64,000 nt of DNA from DAOVXM01 sp963746255 (lineage in GTDB: Bacteria; Chloroflexota; Anaerolineae; Anaerolineales; UBA4823), in the NCBI GenBank assembly GCA_963746255.1, contig CAVVAJ010000009.1, forward strand, positions 744,001 through 808,000, in the 5' to 3' direction. The first letter of the stretch is position 1, and every line of letters begins with the position of its first letter. The position numbers and the translations under genes are program-made. Below the pieces are notes generated by a model that ran no database searches, was not told where the DNA came from, and was given only the letters and a program-made list of their open reading frames with translations. Shown piece after piece: positions 8,972 through 17,731 of the stretch.

Positions 8972-9583
8972 CTACCTATAATCTCTGGATAATATCTTAC
9001 GAGCAACAGGCAGCACAAGCGCGATCCACTGCCTGTAAAACTCCTCATTGGGGTGTAGCCCATCATCTACCAGCAGACTGGGCTCACCACCATACGCGCG
9101 CGAAAGGTGGGTAACATCAATATATTGACAGCCCGCGCACTGGCTAGACATCCGGTTGGCATCGTTGAATGCATCAATTTCAGCTGCGATCTCAGCCCTT
9201 CGGCGGCCGGCCGCGAATGGGGTAACACCCCAATCCGGGATAGAGAGCACAACGATCTTTTCCGGATTGTTCCCACACAGATAGATTGCGCTGTCTATAA
9301 GCTCTGCAAACACTTTACGGTAGTGCGCTAGTGGATAACCACGATACTGGTCATTGACGCCAATTAACAGCGATATGAGATCAAAACCTGGCTGTAGATT
9401 AGTGTGATTAATGCCGTCCAACAGATCAGCACTCGTCCACCCGTTTTGAGCGATGATTACTGGATCAGCTAGTGCAAAACCTTCTGATCGCAGCGCAGAG
9501 ATTAACTGCCAAGGCCAAGAGTCAACTGGCTGGACACCGGTACCAATAGTATATGAATCACCCAGAGCCAAATATCGGATCAT
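8972..9583 (-). CDS. SGNH/GDSL-type esterase or lipase
   Basis: About 203 residues from ATG 9583; a TTG at 9595 is an alternative. Block I is YLALGDSYTIGTGV with the nucleophilic Ser, block III is ISLLIGVNDQYRG (GxND), and block V near the C-terminus is DDGLHPNEEFY (DxxH). This is a complete SGNH catalytic set. No signal peptide is visible, so the enzyme is probably cytoplasmic. The stop abuts the SDR start, giving an operon. It would hydrolyse an ester, thioester or acyl group; the substrate cannot be inferred. Confidence 0.88.
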   Translation of the reverse strand: MIRYLALGDSYTIGTGVQPVDSWPWQLISALRSEGFALADPVIIAQNGWTSADLLDGINHTNLQPGFDLISLLIGVNDQYRGYPLAHYRKVFAELIDSAIYLCGNNPEKIVVLSIPDWGVTPFAAGRRRAEIAAEIDAFNDANRMSSQCAGCQYIDVTHLSRAYGGEPSLLVDDGLHPNEEFYRQWIALVLPVARKILSRDYR

Positions 9584-9747
9584 AATTCTATCCAAGCAAC
9601 CCGCCCAGTTTACATCACAGGCTGGAGAACGTCAAACTCTTTCCACTCGTATCGTTACAAACGGTTTGAGATTTTCCCGTTTGCCCCAAAGAAAAATCCC
9701 CTCCGAAAGAGTTTGGATGGGATCTAACGTATATTAATTAGAATGGT

Positions 9748-10272
9748 TCAGCCGCCCCGGCGCCAACCAGCCCACCTTGGCCGGCCGCTCTCGTCGCGCA
9801 GCTCCACACTCTCACCATTGGTCAGGTTAACCAGCTTACTGACCTCCATGTGGTCAGGCGTTTCGTAAAAACTCACCAAGAGCAAATTATCTCCATTCTG
9901 CGGATTAAATCCCATCTCCTGTGCGTAAAAACCAAGCCCGGCCTGTGATGTCCATACTGCTTTCATCCGCTGTGGTGACAATCAACGTATCAGCGGCTAC
10001 GAGTGGAACGCTGCCTAGCAGGCTGAACCACTCCAGGTTCTCATTTTGCGGACTTACACCCCCTTCCAGTGTACTGCGCCCTTGACTCTGAACATTCCCC
10101 TGAGCACTGATTTGAGGTCCGTTGTTCAGCAATTCTTGCAGCCTTCCGGCACCTTGATTACGTTCTACCGATCCTTGCTCGCTGGCAATAGCCTGGTACG
10201 GTTTATTGCACTGGACACCAACACCGCAGTCAATCCAACAAACAGAGACCAACCAAATATTCTCTTTATCAT
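9748..10272 (-). pseudogene. Exported protein of unknown function with two frameshifts
   Basis: Three frame segments read on as one protein. From ATG 10272 comes a signal-peptide-like start (MIKRIFGWSLFVGL, hydrophobic, ending near SSAINRT). A second frame gives a hydrophilic part (QAIASEQGSVERNQGAGRL to VPLVAADTLIVTTAD). From about 9975 the original frame resumes with KAVWTSQAGLGFYAQEMGF to the WAGWRRGG end. The first and last parts share a frame, so the two indels cancel. It follows the DUF4405 gene closely on the same strand and was likely co-expressed with it. No family recognised. Confidence 0.5.
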
Positions 10273-10313
10273 CGTTGCGATCCTTTCCGGATCTGTGCTG
10301 ATCCATGACTATA

Positions 10314-10954
10314 TCAATGTGCTTGGTGAGAGCCCTGTACAGGAGCTCCTGGTTTAATGGTATGGTTCTGTACTGTTCCAAGGGAGGCTGCCATTTTCCG
10401 GGTGACCTTTGTGACCGATTTCCAATGGCTCACAAAATGCAGGACAGCTGCCACGAACATGACAACTCCGCTCCAAGTAAGGATCAAATCCCAGCCACTG
10501 CGGTTGAAAAGAACCACCGGACTGACTGCTGAGCGGCTGCCGGGGAAATATAAGAAGTACACACTGCTGATAGCAGCTAGCATAAAGCTCAGACCAATCA
10601 AGGTATTGATAATCAAGTTGTAGCGACCGCGAAGATTTAGACCGCTTGAATGACCGCGCAGCTCCTGCCACATGCGCCGGGCCATATTCACCACCCAATG
10701 CCAGTGCAGGATCAGGTGCAGCGCAGCTATGACAATCATCACCACACCGGTCCAGGTATGGATCAGGTCCCAGTTCTGCCGCATAATAAGGATATCAATG
10801 CCATACCATGGGTTGCGTCCACCCTGATAGCCCCCTACCGGTAGGAAAGAAAATAGATCCCGGATAACGATGCTAAGAGTGCACTGCTGAACAAACTCAG
10901 ATCGATCCACCAGTTGCGCCTGGTTACACCGGATACATTACTTTGATAAGCCAT
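10314..10954 (-). pseudogene. DUF4405 membrane protein (cytochrome b-like), frameshifted near the 5' end
   Basis: The first frame from ATG 10954 (GGAG upstream) encodes MAYQSNVSGVTRRNWWIDL and a membrane start ending in SGIYFLSY. A second frame continues from about 10862 with FLPVGGYQGGRNPWYGIDI and two repeated units, WDLIHTWTGVVM then LHLILHWHW, and WDLILTWSGVVM then LHFVSHW. Adding one T in the cttt context near 10862 joins them in the usual family order. The paired His residues inside membrane helices suggest haem coordination as in cytochrome b561-like proteins, which is an inference. A lone homopolymer deletion may be a sequencing error, so the gene may be intact in the organism. Confidence 0.7.
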
Positions 10955-11415
10955 TTTATCATCTCCACTTTAACGAATTCATGTTGAAACAACCACTTTT
11001 GGATATGATATCTAAAAGCTATGAAGATGTTGTGAAGATGTTATATCGAAGTTGTGAATATTAATGGGGAATGGTTTAAGGTTGACACAAGTATGGCTCT
11101 GGTATTAGTAATTTATTAAGTGCTAGATCTGATAACCAAGGAATTCCCGAGTGATAATAATCTTTCTCCTTGAGAAAACGTTACCTAGCCAACCCTTTAA
11201 CCATCTTCTCTGTTTTGACTAAATTGTTATTGGACAATTAATCAAGCAGATACACACGCAATATACAATATGGCGCGAATATTAATTATCGCGCCATTTA
11301 TCACAGGTTGCGGTTATGCTGGTGTCTATTCTAGCAAATTCTATCCGCTCACAAATCCTTACCAGTTGAGGATTCTGCCCGTATACGAAATATCTATTAT
11401 CATAGATTTTTTCTA
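10955..11415. other. Intergenic region, 461 bases
   Basis: This AT-rich stretch lies between the start of the DUF4405 gene and the end of a small exported-protein gene on the same strand. No ORF with coding character. A TTGACA at 11083-11088 has only a weak -10 partner on the plus strand and no plus-strand gene follows it. Confidence 0.4.
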
Positions 11416-11625
11416 TTAATACATACTAAAATTACCTATACAATTTGGTTTAACTGCATATACATCATAAGCCGTCCACTGACAATATGCACCATTATTC
11501 GCCCCATAATAATCTTCTAGCTGCCAATTGTTATGATTCTTGTGAGCCACTGCGGTCCCAGTTATTGCCAGCAGCATCAGCATAACCAAAAACACGATCA
11601 ACACATTCTTCCATCTGCGGTTCAT
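11416..11625 (-). CDS. Small secreted protein (69 aa)
   Basis: From ATG 11625 the product starts MNRRWKNVLIVFLVMLMLLA, a signal peptide with a likely cleavage after TAVA. About 40 mature residues follow, rich in Asn, Tyr and Trp, with two cysteines (YCQWTAYDVYAVKPNCIGNF) that could form a disulfide. A purine-rich Shine-Dalgarno (GGGAGGGAG) precedes this ATG; the longer ORF upstream to 11706 lacks such a site. No family recognised. The gene stands alone on the minus strand. Confidence 0.55.
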   Translation of the reverse strand: MNRRWKNVLIVFLVMLMLLAITGTAVAHKNHNNWQLEDYYGANNGAYCQWTAYDVYAVKPNCIGNFSMY

Positions 11626-11904
11626 CTGTTCTCCCTCCCGTGAAATATTGGCGAGTAAATTCCATGGCGGTTGCATTGTGGGATGAAGATCGTAATGTGT
11701 GCTCAATCACTACGACGCAAATTATTCCCTTTGGATACGGCTTTAATACCCCAAACAAAATTGTTAGGTTAATCGAAATTATTGACAAAATATCATGAAA
11801 TCACATAAGGGTATTCAATGTTACAGTTGTTATCGAATAAATACTATGATGCATGCTCGCTGGATATGAAGCGTCGTCACTAAAAAGCCAAATTGGTTAT
11901 AATT

Positions 11905-12023
11905 CAAGCATAAGTCCCCTATTCCATCTTAACCACAGATATGTTCACGCTCAATGCGAGAACCCGTGTGGAAAGGGGACACCGCACCCAGTTATCCCAC
12001 ACCGATAGCTGGGTGTGGTTTCT
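11905..12023 (+). ncRNA. Candidate structured small RNA
   Basis: A perfect TATAAT at 11898-11903 is followed by about 115 bases that fold well. GTCCCCT (from about 11913) pairs with AGGGGAC (11974-11980). Inside it CCACA pairs with TGTGG, and an inner TTC-CGC/GCG-GAA stem-loop sits at about 11945-11965. A strong terminator hairpin closes the unit. No ORF of note lies inside and the flanking genes are on the minus strand, so it would be a stand-alone RNA. The -35 is poor. I do not recognise a known RNA family. Confidence 0.45.
11982..12023 (+). terminator. Rho-independent terminator
   Basis: Arms CCGCACCCAG-TTAT and ATAG-CTGGGTGTGG form a long GC-rich hairpin with two wobble pairs, directly followed by TTTCT. 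It closes the candidate RNA on the plus strand. Confidence 0.65.
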
Positions 12024-12150
12024 ACAGAGCGTGGCCAATCGTCAAATAACATATTCTAAGCAGGCAGCCAGAACACGCACACGCTGAGCTATGCAATTGT
12101 CAGATCAGGGGAGTGTATACAGATTTGCGATGGATTGCAGCGTTGCTGGA

Positions 12151-12264
12151 TTAGGTCCAGTGCAAAAACAGTGCGGTTAGGACAATCAACCAGAACGCTA
12201 TCGCAGAGATGAAGGCGTAAACAACTGCGCCTCCGTTGCTAATCCGGGTATGATCGACATCCAT
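12151..12264 (-). CDS. Small single-pass membrane protein (37 aa)
   Basis: ATG 12264 to TAA 12151 encodes MDVDHTRISNGGAVVYAFIS followed by a hydrophobic helix (AIAFWLIVLTALFLHW). AGGA lies nine bases upstream of the start. The design (short polar N-terminus, one TM helix, almost no C-terminus) is shared with the 42-residue protein at 17408. This could be a small respiratory-complex or transporter subunit, or a membrane regulator; no family recognised. Confidence 0.45.
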   Translation of the reverse strand: MDVDHTRISNGGAVVYAFISAIAFWLIVLTALFLHWT

Positions 12265-12502
12265 TACTACATCCTTTACCAGAAATGAAACCAGCTGGAT
12301 TGTTTATCTGTCAATGCGCCTTTACACTTATGACGCCAAAATCTCGATTCAGATACGCATAGTGTGACAGGCAGCATCCAGCCACCAATAGAAATTAGCT
12401 GAATTTATGAAATTGGTTGCAAGAAATTGGGCTTAATGACCAATTAGGGTGCAAAATATGGTAAAGGGGTTAGACAAATTTGCGTCGATTGCTGCTGAAT
12501 GG

Positions 12503-14179
12503 TTAATCGCGGGTCAAACTGCGGTACTTAACCCGTTGGGGGGTATCGGCAGCAATACCAAGTCTTTTTCGCCGGTCCGCTTCGTAATCGGACCAATTGC
12601 CAACATACCAGCGCAGCTGGCTCTCCCCCTCAAAGGCCAGGATATGCGTGCAGATCCTATCCAGAAACCAACGGTCATGACTTATAATAACCGCGCAGCC
12701 CGCAAAATTCTCAAGCGCATCCTCGAGAGCACGCAGCGTGTTGACATCTAAATCATTGGTCGGTTCATCCAGCAAGATCACGTTGGCGCCCTGTGTCAGT
12801 GTCTTGGCCAAGTGCACCCGATTGCGTTCGCCACCTGACAAATCTGCCACTATCTTCTGCTGGTCCGAGCCAAGGAAATTGAAGCTGGCAACATAGGCAC
12901 GCGAATTCATTTTGCGGCTGCCTAAAGTCAGCAGTTCCTCCCCGCCAGAGATCTCTTCCCAAACAGTCTTACTCCCATCCAGTGTCGCTCGGCTCTGGTC
13001 GACAAACGCCAGCTGGACTGTCTCACCGATCCTCACACAGCCCTTATCCGGGCTTTCGGCACCTGTGATCAGTTTGATGAGCGTGGTTTTCCCTGCTCCA
13101 TTAGGTCCAATGACTCCAACAATACTGCCCGGCGGGATGCTCAACGTCAGGTCGCCTACCAGCAGCCGCTCATCATATCCCTTTGACACATTTTTTATCT
13201 CGATCACGATGTCCCCCAGACGCGGTCCCGGGGGAATGTATATTTCGAGGTTCGCGCGGCGCTGTTCAACTTCCTGGCTCAGCAGGTTCTCGTATGCAGA
13301 AACACGCGCTTTGCCCTTCGATTGCCTGGCTCTCGGTGCCATATGGATCCACTCCAATTCGCGCTCCAGAGTCCGCAGGCGCTTGCTTTCCGATTTTTCC
13401 TCACGCCGTAATCGTTCCTGCTTCTGCTCCAACCAGGAAGTGTAATTTCCGCGCCAGGGGATGCCGAAGCCGCGATCCAACTCAAGTATCCACCCCGCGA
13501 CGTTGTCCAGGAAGTAACGATCATGCGTCACAGCAATTACAGTGCCCTTATACTGCTGCAGATGCCTCTCCAACCAGGCAACCGACTCTGCATCAAGATG
13601 ATTGGTGGGTTCATCAAGGAGCAGGATATCCGGTTCGGTCAGCAGCAGCCGCGTCAGAGCCACACGGCGGCGTTCCCCACCGGACAGCACCTCGATTGGA
13701 GTATCCCCCGGCGGACAGCGCATCGCACCCATCGCCATTTCTAAGCGGCTGTCAAGCGTCCAGGCATCCGTTCGATCAAGCTCTTCCTGAAGGCGCGCCT
13801 GTTCAGCAATCAGGCTATCAAAATCCGCATCTGGTTCAGAAAACTTGGCGTTGATGGTGTTGTAGTTTTCCAATAAATCCACCAGCGGCTGGACGGCCTC
13901 TTGGATCACTTCCCGTACTGTTTTGCTAGCATCCAATACGGGTTCCTGTTCTAACAGCCCCACTGAGTAGCCTTTGGACAGCATTGTTTCACCGATATAA
14001 TCCTGGTCGACACCTGCCATGATCCGCAGAAGTGTGCTTTTTCCAGCACCGTTAAGACCTAAAACACCAATCTTGGCGCCATAATAGAACCCTAGCGAGA
14101 TATCCCGCAGGATTTGCTTATTGGAGGGCAAGATCTTACCCACTCGAACCATTGAATAAATCACTTGTTGGTCGTTCAT
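12503..14179 (-). CDS. ettA: ABC-F protein EttA, energy-dependent translational throttle
   Basis: 558 residues with two ABC ATPase domains and no membrane segments. Domain 1 has Walker A GLNGAGKST, signature LSGGERRRVALTRLL and Walker B ILLLDEPTNHLDAESVAWLE. A basic linker follows (about 245-310, with RRANLEIYIPPGPRLGD). Domain 2 has GPNGAGKTT, DLSGGERNRVHLAKTL and VILLDEPTNDLD. Length, the paired domains and the start (IYSMVRVGKILPSNKQIL) match EttA, which binds the ribosomal E site and gates the first peptide bond according to ATP/ADP ratio. The IMPACT gene ends three bases upstream on the same strand, suggesting co-transcription. Confidence 0.93.
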   Translation of the reverse strand: MNDQQVIYSMVRVGKILPSNKQILRDISLGFYYGAKIGVLGLNGAGKSTLLRIMAGVDQDYIGETMLSKGYSVGLLEQEPVLDASKTVREVIQEAVQPLVDLLENYNTINAKFSEPDADFDSLIAEQARLQEELDRTDAWTLDSRLEMAMGAMRCPPGDTPIEVLSGGERRRVALTRLLLTEPDILLLDEPTNHLDAESVAWLERHLQQYKGTVIAVTHDRYFLDNVAGWILELDRGFGIPWRGNYTSWLEQKQERLRREEKSESKRLRTLERELEWIHMAPRARQSKGKARVSAYENLLSQEVEQRRANLEIYIPPGPRLGDIVIEIKNVSKGYDERLLVGDLTLSIPPGSIVGVIGPNGAGKTTLIKLITGAESPDKGCVRIGETVQLAFVDQSRATLDGSKTVWEEISGGEELLTLGSRKMNSRAYVASFNFLGSDQQKIVADLSGGERNRVHLAKTLTQGANVILLDEPTNDLDVNTLRALEDALENFAGCAVIISHDRWFLDRICTHILAFEGESQLRWYVGNWSDYEADRRKRLGIAADTPQRVKYRSLTRD

Positions 14180-14182
14180 AGC

Positions 14183-14849
14183 CTACTCAGCCTCCGATGG
14201 GAAATCAGCCAATGGCATAATTGTCTCCAGGTTTGTTGCGATGATCTCCGCCTGAATCTTTCCCCGGGAGAGCTCCTGTACGTCTTTCTGGAACTCGGGT
14301 AAATCATCGAAAGTGAAGCGCGCCGTGATCGTTACCTGCGCGGCGAAATCCTGATCAAGCACTTCGCCTTTATGGGTCTCAACCAGTTGTTTCACCCTTT
14401 CATACAAGGCATACGGCAATGAGATGCTCACTGTGTGCGTGGGAATCTTTTGTGCTCTGGGCAGGATCTGCAAGACCGAACGGGCAGAATCTGAATACGC
14501 CCGCACCAGCCCGCCCGTCCCAAGCTTCGTACCGCCGAAGTAGCGGGTTATAGACAACTACAATGTCCCCAAGACCACTCCCTTGCAGGACAGCCAATGC
14601 CGGACGACCCGCGGTACCTGAAGGTTCGCCATCATCATTGCAGTGGCTAATCGTAGAGCTGCCATGCCCGATGATATATGCGGGTACATTATGGCTCGCG
14701 TCACTGAATTCCTTGCGTACGCGCGCGATAAATACTTTCGCTTCCTCGACACTGAACGCTGGTGCTGCACTGGCGATAAAGCGCGAATTAACCACCTTAA
14801 GCTCAGTTCGTGCTTCACGAGCAGGGACGAGATAGCGTTCAACAGTCAT
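14183..14849 (-). pseudogene. IMPACT (YigZ) family protein, frameshifted
   Basis: Two frames together make a full IMPACT/YigZ protein of about 221 residues. The first, from ATG 14849, has KVVNSRFIASAAPAFSVEEA and GEPSGTAGRPALAVLQGSGL, the family hallmark, up to GDIVVV. The second continues with ITRYFGGTKLGTGGLVRAYS and a C-terminal ferredoxin-like domain ending near 14183. Removing one T near 14550 restores GDIVVVITRYFGG. In bacteria the family is linked to translation or stress; its exact role is unsettled. Position just before ettA supports a translation-linked operon. Sequencing error versus real mutation cannot be decided here. Confidence 0.8.
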
Positions 14850-14929
14850 AACAAATGTTCATCACGTACAGCCATATGATCCATTATCGAAATCTCATTT
14901 CCCGGGGCATGAATTCGTCTGGATAACAC

Positions 14930-15250
14930 CTAATTCGTAATCCACAACTGCATTAACCACAGCGCCAGCATCCCAACAAGTATCGTGAGGAAGACGTTCT
15001 TCGTACGCCAAGCCACCAAACCAGCCAATATCCCGGCGATTAGGCGCGCGTTCCCAAATGAAAAATCTAGCCTCCCACTAGTGAGCAGAAGTTCCGGTAC
15101 AATGATAGCAGTTAACACCGCCGTCGGGACATACTTCAAGGCACGGGTCACGACAACGGGCATCTGCCAGTTTTCCGGCAGCGCGATGAATGACAGCCGG
15201 GTGAGAAATGTGATCACCCCAATGATGATCATCACCAGCCAAATATTCAT
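14930..15250 (-). CDS. azlD: AzlD-type branched-chain amino acid exporter subunit
   Basis: 106 residues with four hydrophobic helices. WLVMIIIGVITFLTRLSFIA at the start and the ALKYVPTAVLTAIIVPELL segment fit the AzlD family, the small partner of AzlC in efflux of branched-chain amino acids and analogues. The ATG overlaps the AzlC stop by four bases (ATGA), so translation is coupled. Confidence 0.9.
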   Translation of the reverse strand: MNIWLVMIIIGVITFLTRLSFIALPENWQMPVVVTRALKYVPTAVLTAIIVPELLLTSGRLDFSFGNARLIAGILAGLVAWRTKNVFLTILVGMLALWLMQLWITN

Positions 15251-15969
15251 CTGCGCACCTCGAATAAAACCCCCGTCAGGATCCCGGATAGGGCTGAAAC
15301 CAATAATCCGAGTTTCAACGGTATCCCAAATACCAGGATTGAAACCACACCCGCTGTGATGGCTGCGGCCACGTCCGTTCTATCTTTCAGCGCAGGAACA
15401 ACCAGCGCGATAAAAGTCAATGCCACCGCGAAATCGAGCGACCAGCTGGCGGGGATCTGAGCACCCAGGAAAATGCCGGCAGCTGTGCTCAACTGCCAGG
15501 CAGTCCACAATGCCAGCCCGGCGCCCAGCGTAAACCAGTGTTTATTTCCGAACGAATCGTGATTAGCTGGATCGTCCGATGTGCGGTAATGTGAAATGGA
15601 AACCGCATACGCCTCATCGGTCAGCAGATAGGCCAAAAGCAATTTCCAGCGCGCCGGCAGGTGTTTCAGGTATGGTGCGATTGAAGCGCTGTACAGTGCG
15701 TGGCGCAGGTTGACCACCACTCCGGTAGCGACCAGCACCAGCGCCGGAGCACCACCAGCATAGAGCTGGGTGAAGATAAACTGTGCTGAACCGGCAAAAA
15801 TGATGCTTGACATCCCCTGAGATGCCGCCGCGCTGATACCAGCATCCAATGCCAAGACACCGTAAATCATCCCAAACGGAATCACACCGAGCAAGATTGG
15901 CAACTCCGCTTTGATCCCGCCCAGGAATTCACGGTGTGCGGTTGACATTCTACAGGTAGCCTTCCACAT
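15247..15969 (-). CDS. azlC: AzlC-type branched-chain amino acid exporter subunit
   Basis: 240 residues with about six to eight membrane helices. The N-terminal signature GIKAELPILLGVIPFGMIYG and SSIIFAGSAQFIFTQLYAGG are typical of AzlC/YgaZ. Together with AzlD it should export branched-chain amino acids. The first ATG has GGAGGAG nine bases upstream, supporting this start over an internal ATG at 15948. The two-gene operon is on the minus strand. Confidence 0.92.
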   Translation of the reverse strand: MWKATCRMSTAHREFLGGIKAELPILLGVIPFGMIYGVLALDAGISAAASQGMSSIIFAGSAQFIFTQLYAGGAPALVLVATGVVVNLRHALYSASIAPYLKHLPARWKLLLAYLLTDEAYAVSISHYRTSDDPANHDSFGNKHWFTLGAGLALWTAWQLSTAAGIFLGAQIPASWSLDFAVALTFIALVVPALKDRTDVAAAITAGVVSILVFGIPLKLGLLVSALSGILTGVLFEVRR

Positions 15970-16087
15970 GCATAATGCAAAACTCCTCCGGCTTGCTTAA
16001 GACCACCTGCGGGTGACCGCACCTGCTTTTCGGATCACACCCGCCTACTAGCACAACATAATGAGACATTAATAATAGAAGGATTGA

Positions 16088-16372
16088 TCAACTTGTCCGG
16101 TTCCGGCTGCGTACCTCGTCAAACCCTTCCGGGTACCGCTCGCTCAGCTTCGCCACATTCTGGCTGGCGATCTCACCCAATTTGAGCCCACAGCTATACG
16201 CCGCCTCGGCGACATACCAGAGGACATCACCCAGCTCATCTGCGAGAGCTTGCGGATCGACAGTATGATCATAGGCAGTCATCTTCTTGACCAAATTGGC
16301 GAATTCACCCGCCTCGCCTGCTAATCCTAATGCCGATACCATCAGCCAGCGTTCGCCTCGGGCGGCCAACAC
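16088..16372 (-). CDS. MazG-like nucleotide pyrophosphohydrolase
   Basis: About 94 residues from GTG 16372. The all-alpha NTP-PPase motif is clear: LGLAGEAGEFANLVKK and DELGDVLWYVAEAA supply the ExxE and ExxD metal ligands. It would hydrolyse nucleoside triphosphates to monophosphate and pyrophosphate, probably a house-cleaning role. The conserved family beginning (NLKEYQ) is encoded just upstream of the GTG, with only an ATT (16391-16393) before a stop at about 16410. The true start may therefore be the ATT, or the start was lost. Single-gene unit. Confidence 0.75.
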   Translation of the reverse strand: MLAARGERWLMVSALGLAGEAGEFANLVKKMTAYDHTVDPQALADELGDVLWYVAEAAYSCGLKLGEIASQNVAKLSERYPEGFDEVRSRNRTS

Positions 16373-16722
16373 TTGGTATTCTTTCAGGTTAATCCATCGG
16401 ATTCCAAGATCATCTCCATTCTTCTAGTTTGTTAATTCTTGATTGGTTTCTAATCCAAAAAGCATGACCGGGTATCTGACCAGATAACTATTTGAAACGA
16501 TAAAGCGATCACGTCGCATTCATAACTAACCATCTATGCCAACATCCGGAGTCCACGGCTATTACATCATCTATGGATTACAGACATTTTTCCTGCCGAG
16601 CGGGTATTCCGGCAATTTTATCACGGTGAGTGCCTACGACCCCATTATGGAAATATTTTACAAATTTCTCATAGCTACGCTATGAAGGGTATAGAATATC
16701 TCGAATACCGCACATCCAGGAA

Positions 16723-16751
16723 TTGACTTGTGTCTCTTTTAACGGTATTTA
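16723..16751 (+). promoter_or_regulatory. Sigma-70-like promoter for small RNA candidate 1
   Basis: TTGACT at 16723-16728 and TATTTA at 16746-16751 are separated by 17 bases. A transcript would start near 16758 and end at the hairpin terminator at 16797-16830. Confidence 0.5.
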
Positions 16752-16757
16752 TTGGGC

Positions 16758-16830
16758 AAGAGTGCTAAATTTTAGGATATTTGACACTCTTATCTGAACC
16801 GCAGGGATTGGGGCGATCTTTGCGGTTTTT
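16758..16830 (+). ncRNA. Candidate small RNA 1
   Basis: About 73 bases from a good promoter to a terminator. The 5' part forms GAGTG/CACTC plus AAAT/ATTT arms (16760-16789) around a short loop. The 3' hairpin AACCGCA/TTGCGGTT is followed by five T residues (16826-16830). No ORF. No known family recognised. Confidence 0.45.
16797..16830 (+). terminator. Rho-independent terminator
   Basis: Hairpin arms AACCGCA and TTGCGGTT with a 16-base loop, then a T run. It ends small RNA candidate 1. Confidence 0.6.
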
Positions 16831-16880
16831 AGTACTCACTTCCCATTGATTGCAGCATCCAATTTTGATAAGATACTCCT

Positions 16881-16964
16881 TGGTTGCTAGGCAACAGCGC
16901 CCCAGCCTAGCAGCATTGACCAGAACCAGGCGCCGCGAAAATAATTTGCGGCGCCGTTTCTTTA
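16881..16964 (+). ncRNA. Candidate small RNA 2
   Basis: TTGATT (16846-16851) and TAAGAT (16869-16874) are 17 bases apart and place a start near 16881. The RNA begins with a strong stem, TTGCTAGGC paired with GCCTAGCAG, around a C-rich loop (CAGCGCCCCA), and ends in a perfect GC hairpin. It sits only about 50 bases after candidate 1. No ORF and no known family. Confidence 0.5.
16929..16964 (+). terminator. Rho-independent terminator
   Basis: A perfect hairpin with arms GGCGCCGC and GCGGCGCC (16929-16936 and 16948-16955) is followed by GTTTCTTTA. Confidence 0.8.
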
Positions 16965-17407
16965 TACATCCTGTACTCTACAGGAATTTTATATCTTAAG
17001 CATCGCAGGGGGGTTTTCTGGTTGATTATTTGCAGAGCTTTCTCTACCGGAATCAATACGCAGAGAAGAACCGCAAGAGCGGGTAATCAAATCATTGTCA
17101 TACACTTTTCGAGCACATTGTAGGCAAGGCAGCATCTTCCCCTTCTTTCCAATGCCTCCAGGATGAACATATATCCATGATACACATTTTCTATGCGTGT
17201 TTCACTGACAATCCCCCTAAGCTATTTGTGCAGGGCCAATCAAATTGAGCAACCTTTTTCTCAACAGCACCTTTTTAGCAACGAATAAGCAACATCTCCA
17301 TCAATCCACCACCGGGTAAACCCCATCCCATAGGCAACACCTCAACCGCACAATCACAATCAATGTAGTCGGCATATTTCTTGCTCCACAGGCGTAGAGG
17401 TGTTGCG

Positions 17408-17536
17408 ATGAATACATACGAAGAGCGCTTAGCCGAAGAACAATTGGCCGGACCCAAGGTGATCGGGTTCTGTTTTATCGTCGCCTTGTTTTGGTTTATG
17501 GTCGTTTCATCGATCTTCTTCGCTTGGTTGATGTAG
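17408..17536 (+). CDS. Small single-pass membrane protein (42 aa)
   Basis: ATG 17408 to TAG 17536 encodes a charged N-terminus (MNTYEERLAEEQLAGPKVIG) and one TM helix (FIVALFWFMVVSSIFFAWLM). An AGAGG-type Shine-Dalgarno precedes the start. The layout is the same as the 37-residue protein at 12151-12264, with aromatic residues around the helix. No family recognised; a small subunit of a membrane complex is plausible. Confidence 0.5.
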   Translation: MNTYEERLAEEQLAGPKVIGFCFIVALFWFMVVSSIFFAWLM

Positions 17537-17731
17537 GTAATTTATCAGCTGTGAGAACTCGATAAGTTGCTGCGTGGATAGCCATACTGTCGCGCATGCA
17601 TCCTTGCGATTCTCTAGCATCACCCCACTAGACAAGCCTGAAAATCAATTTTTAGCAACATATCCAGGTGCTTTTCGCCTCACTATCAGCCCAAATCAAA
17701 TTGATCTTGATGTATCTCTCTCCGCCCAAGC

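Larger units (their letters stand above)
16394..17407. other. Long intergenic region with tandem small-RNA candidates
   Basis: About 1 kb between the MazG-like gene and a 42-residue membrane-protein gene. It contains two promoter-to-terminator units on the plus strand (16723-16830 and 16846-16964). I see nothing recognisable in 16394-16720 or 16965-17400; a minus-strand ORF at 17275-17457 lacks coding character. Confidence 0.45.

Noticed and set aside
11083..11110. TTGACA promoter-like site
   Set aside because: The partner at 17 bases (TTAGTA) is weak, no terminator or gene follows on the plus strand.
12449..12751. Plus-strand ORF over the 3' end of ettA
   Set aside because: It lies almost wholly antisense to the conserved ettA frame and has no resemblance to any family.
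16760..16789. CIRCE-like element (GAGTGCTAA and TTGACACTC) that could bind HrcA
   Set aside because: The half-sites are in the reverse order of CIRCE (TTAGCACTC-N9-GAGTGCTAA), with two mismatches, and no heat-shock gene follows. It fits better as the 5' hairpin of small RNA candidate 1.
17275..17457. Minus-strand ORF of 60 codons
   Set aside because: It overlaps the plus-strand small membrane gene at 17408, has no ribosome-binding site and shows no family resemblance or membrane pattern.
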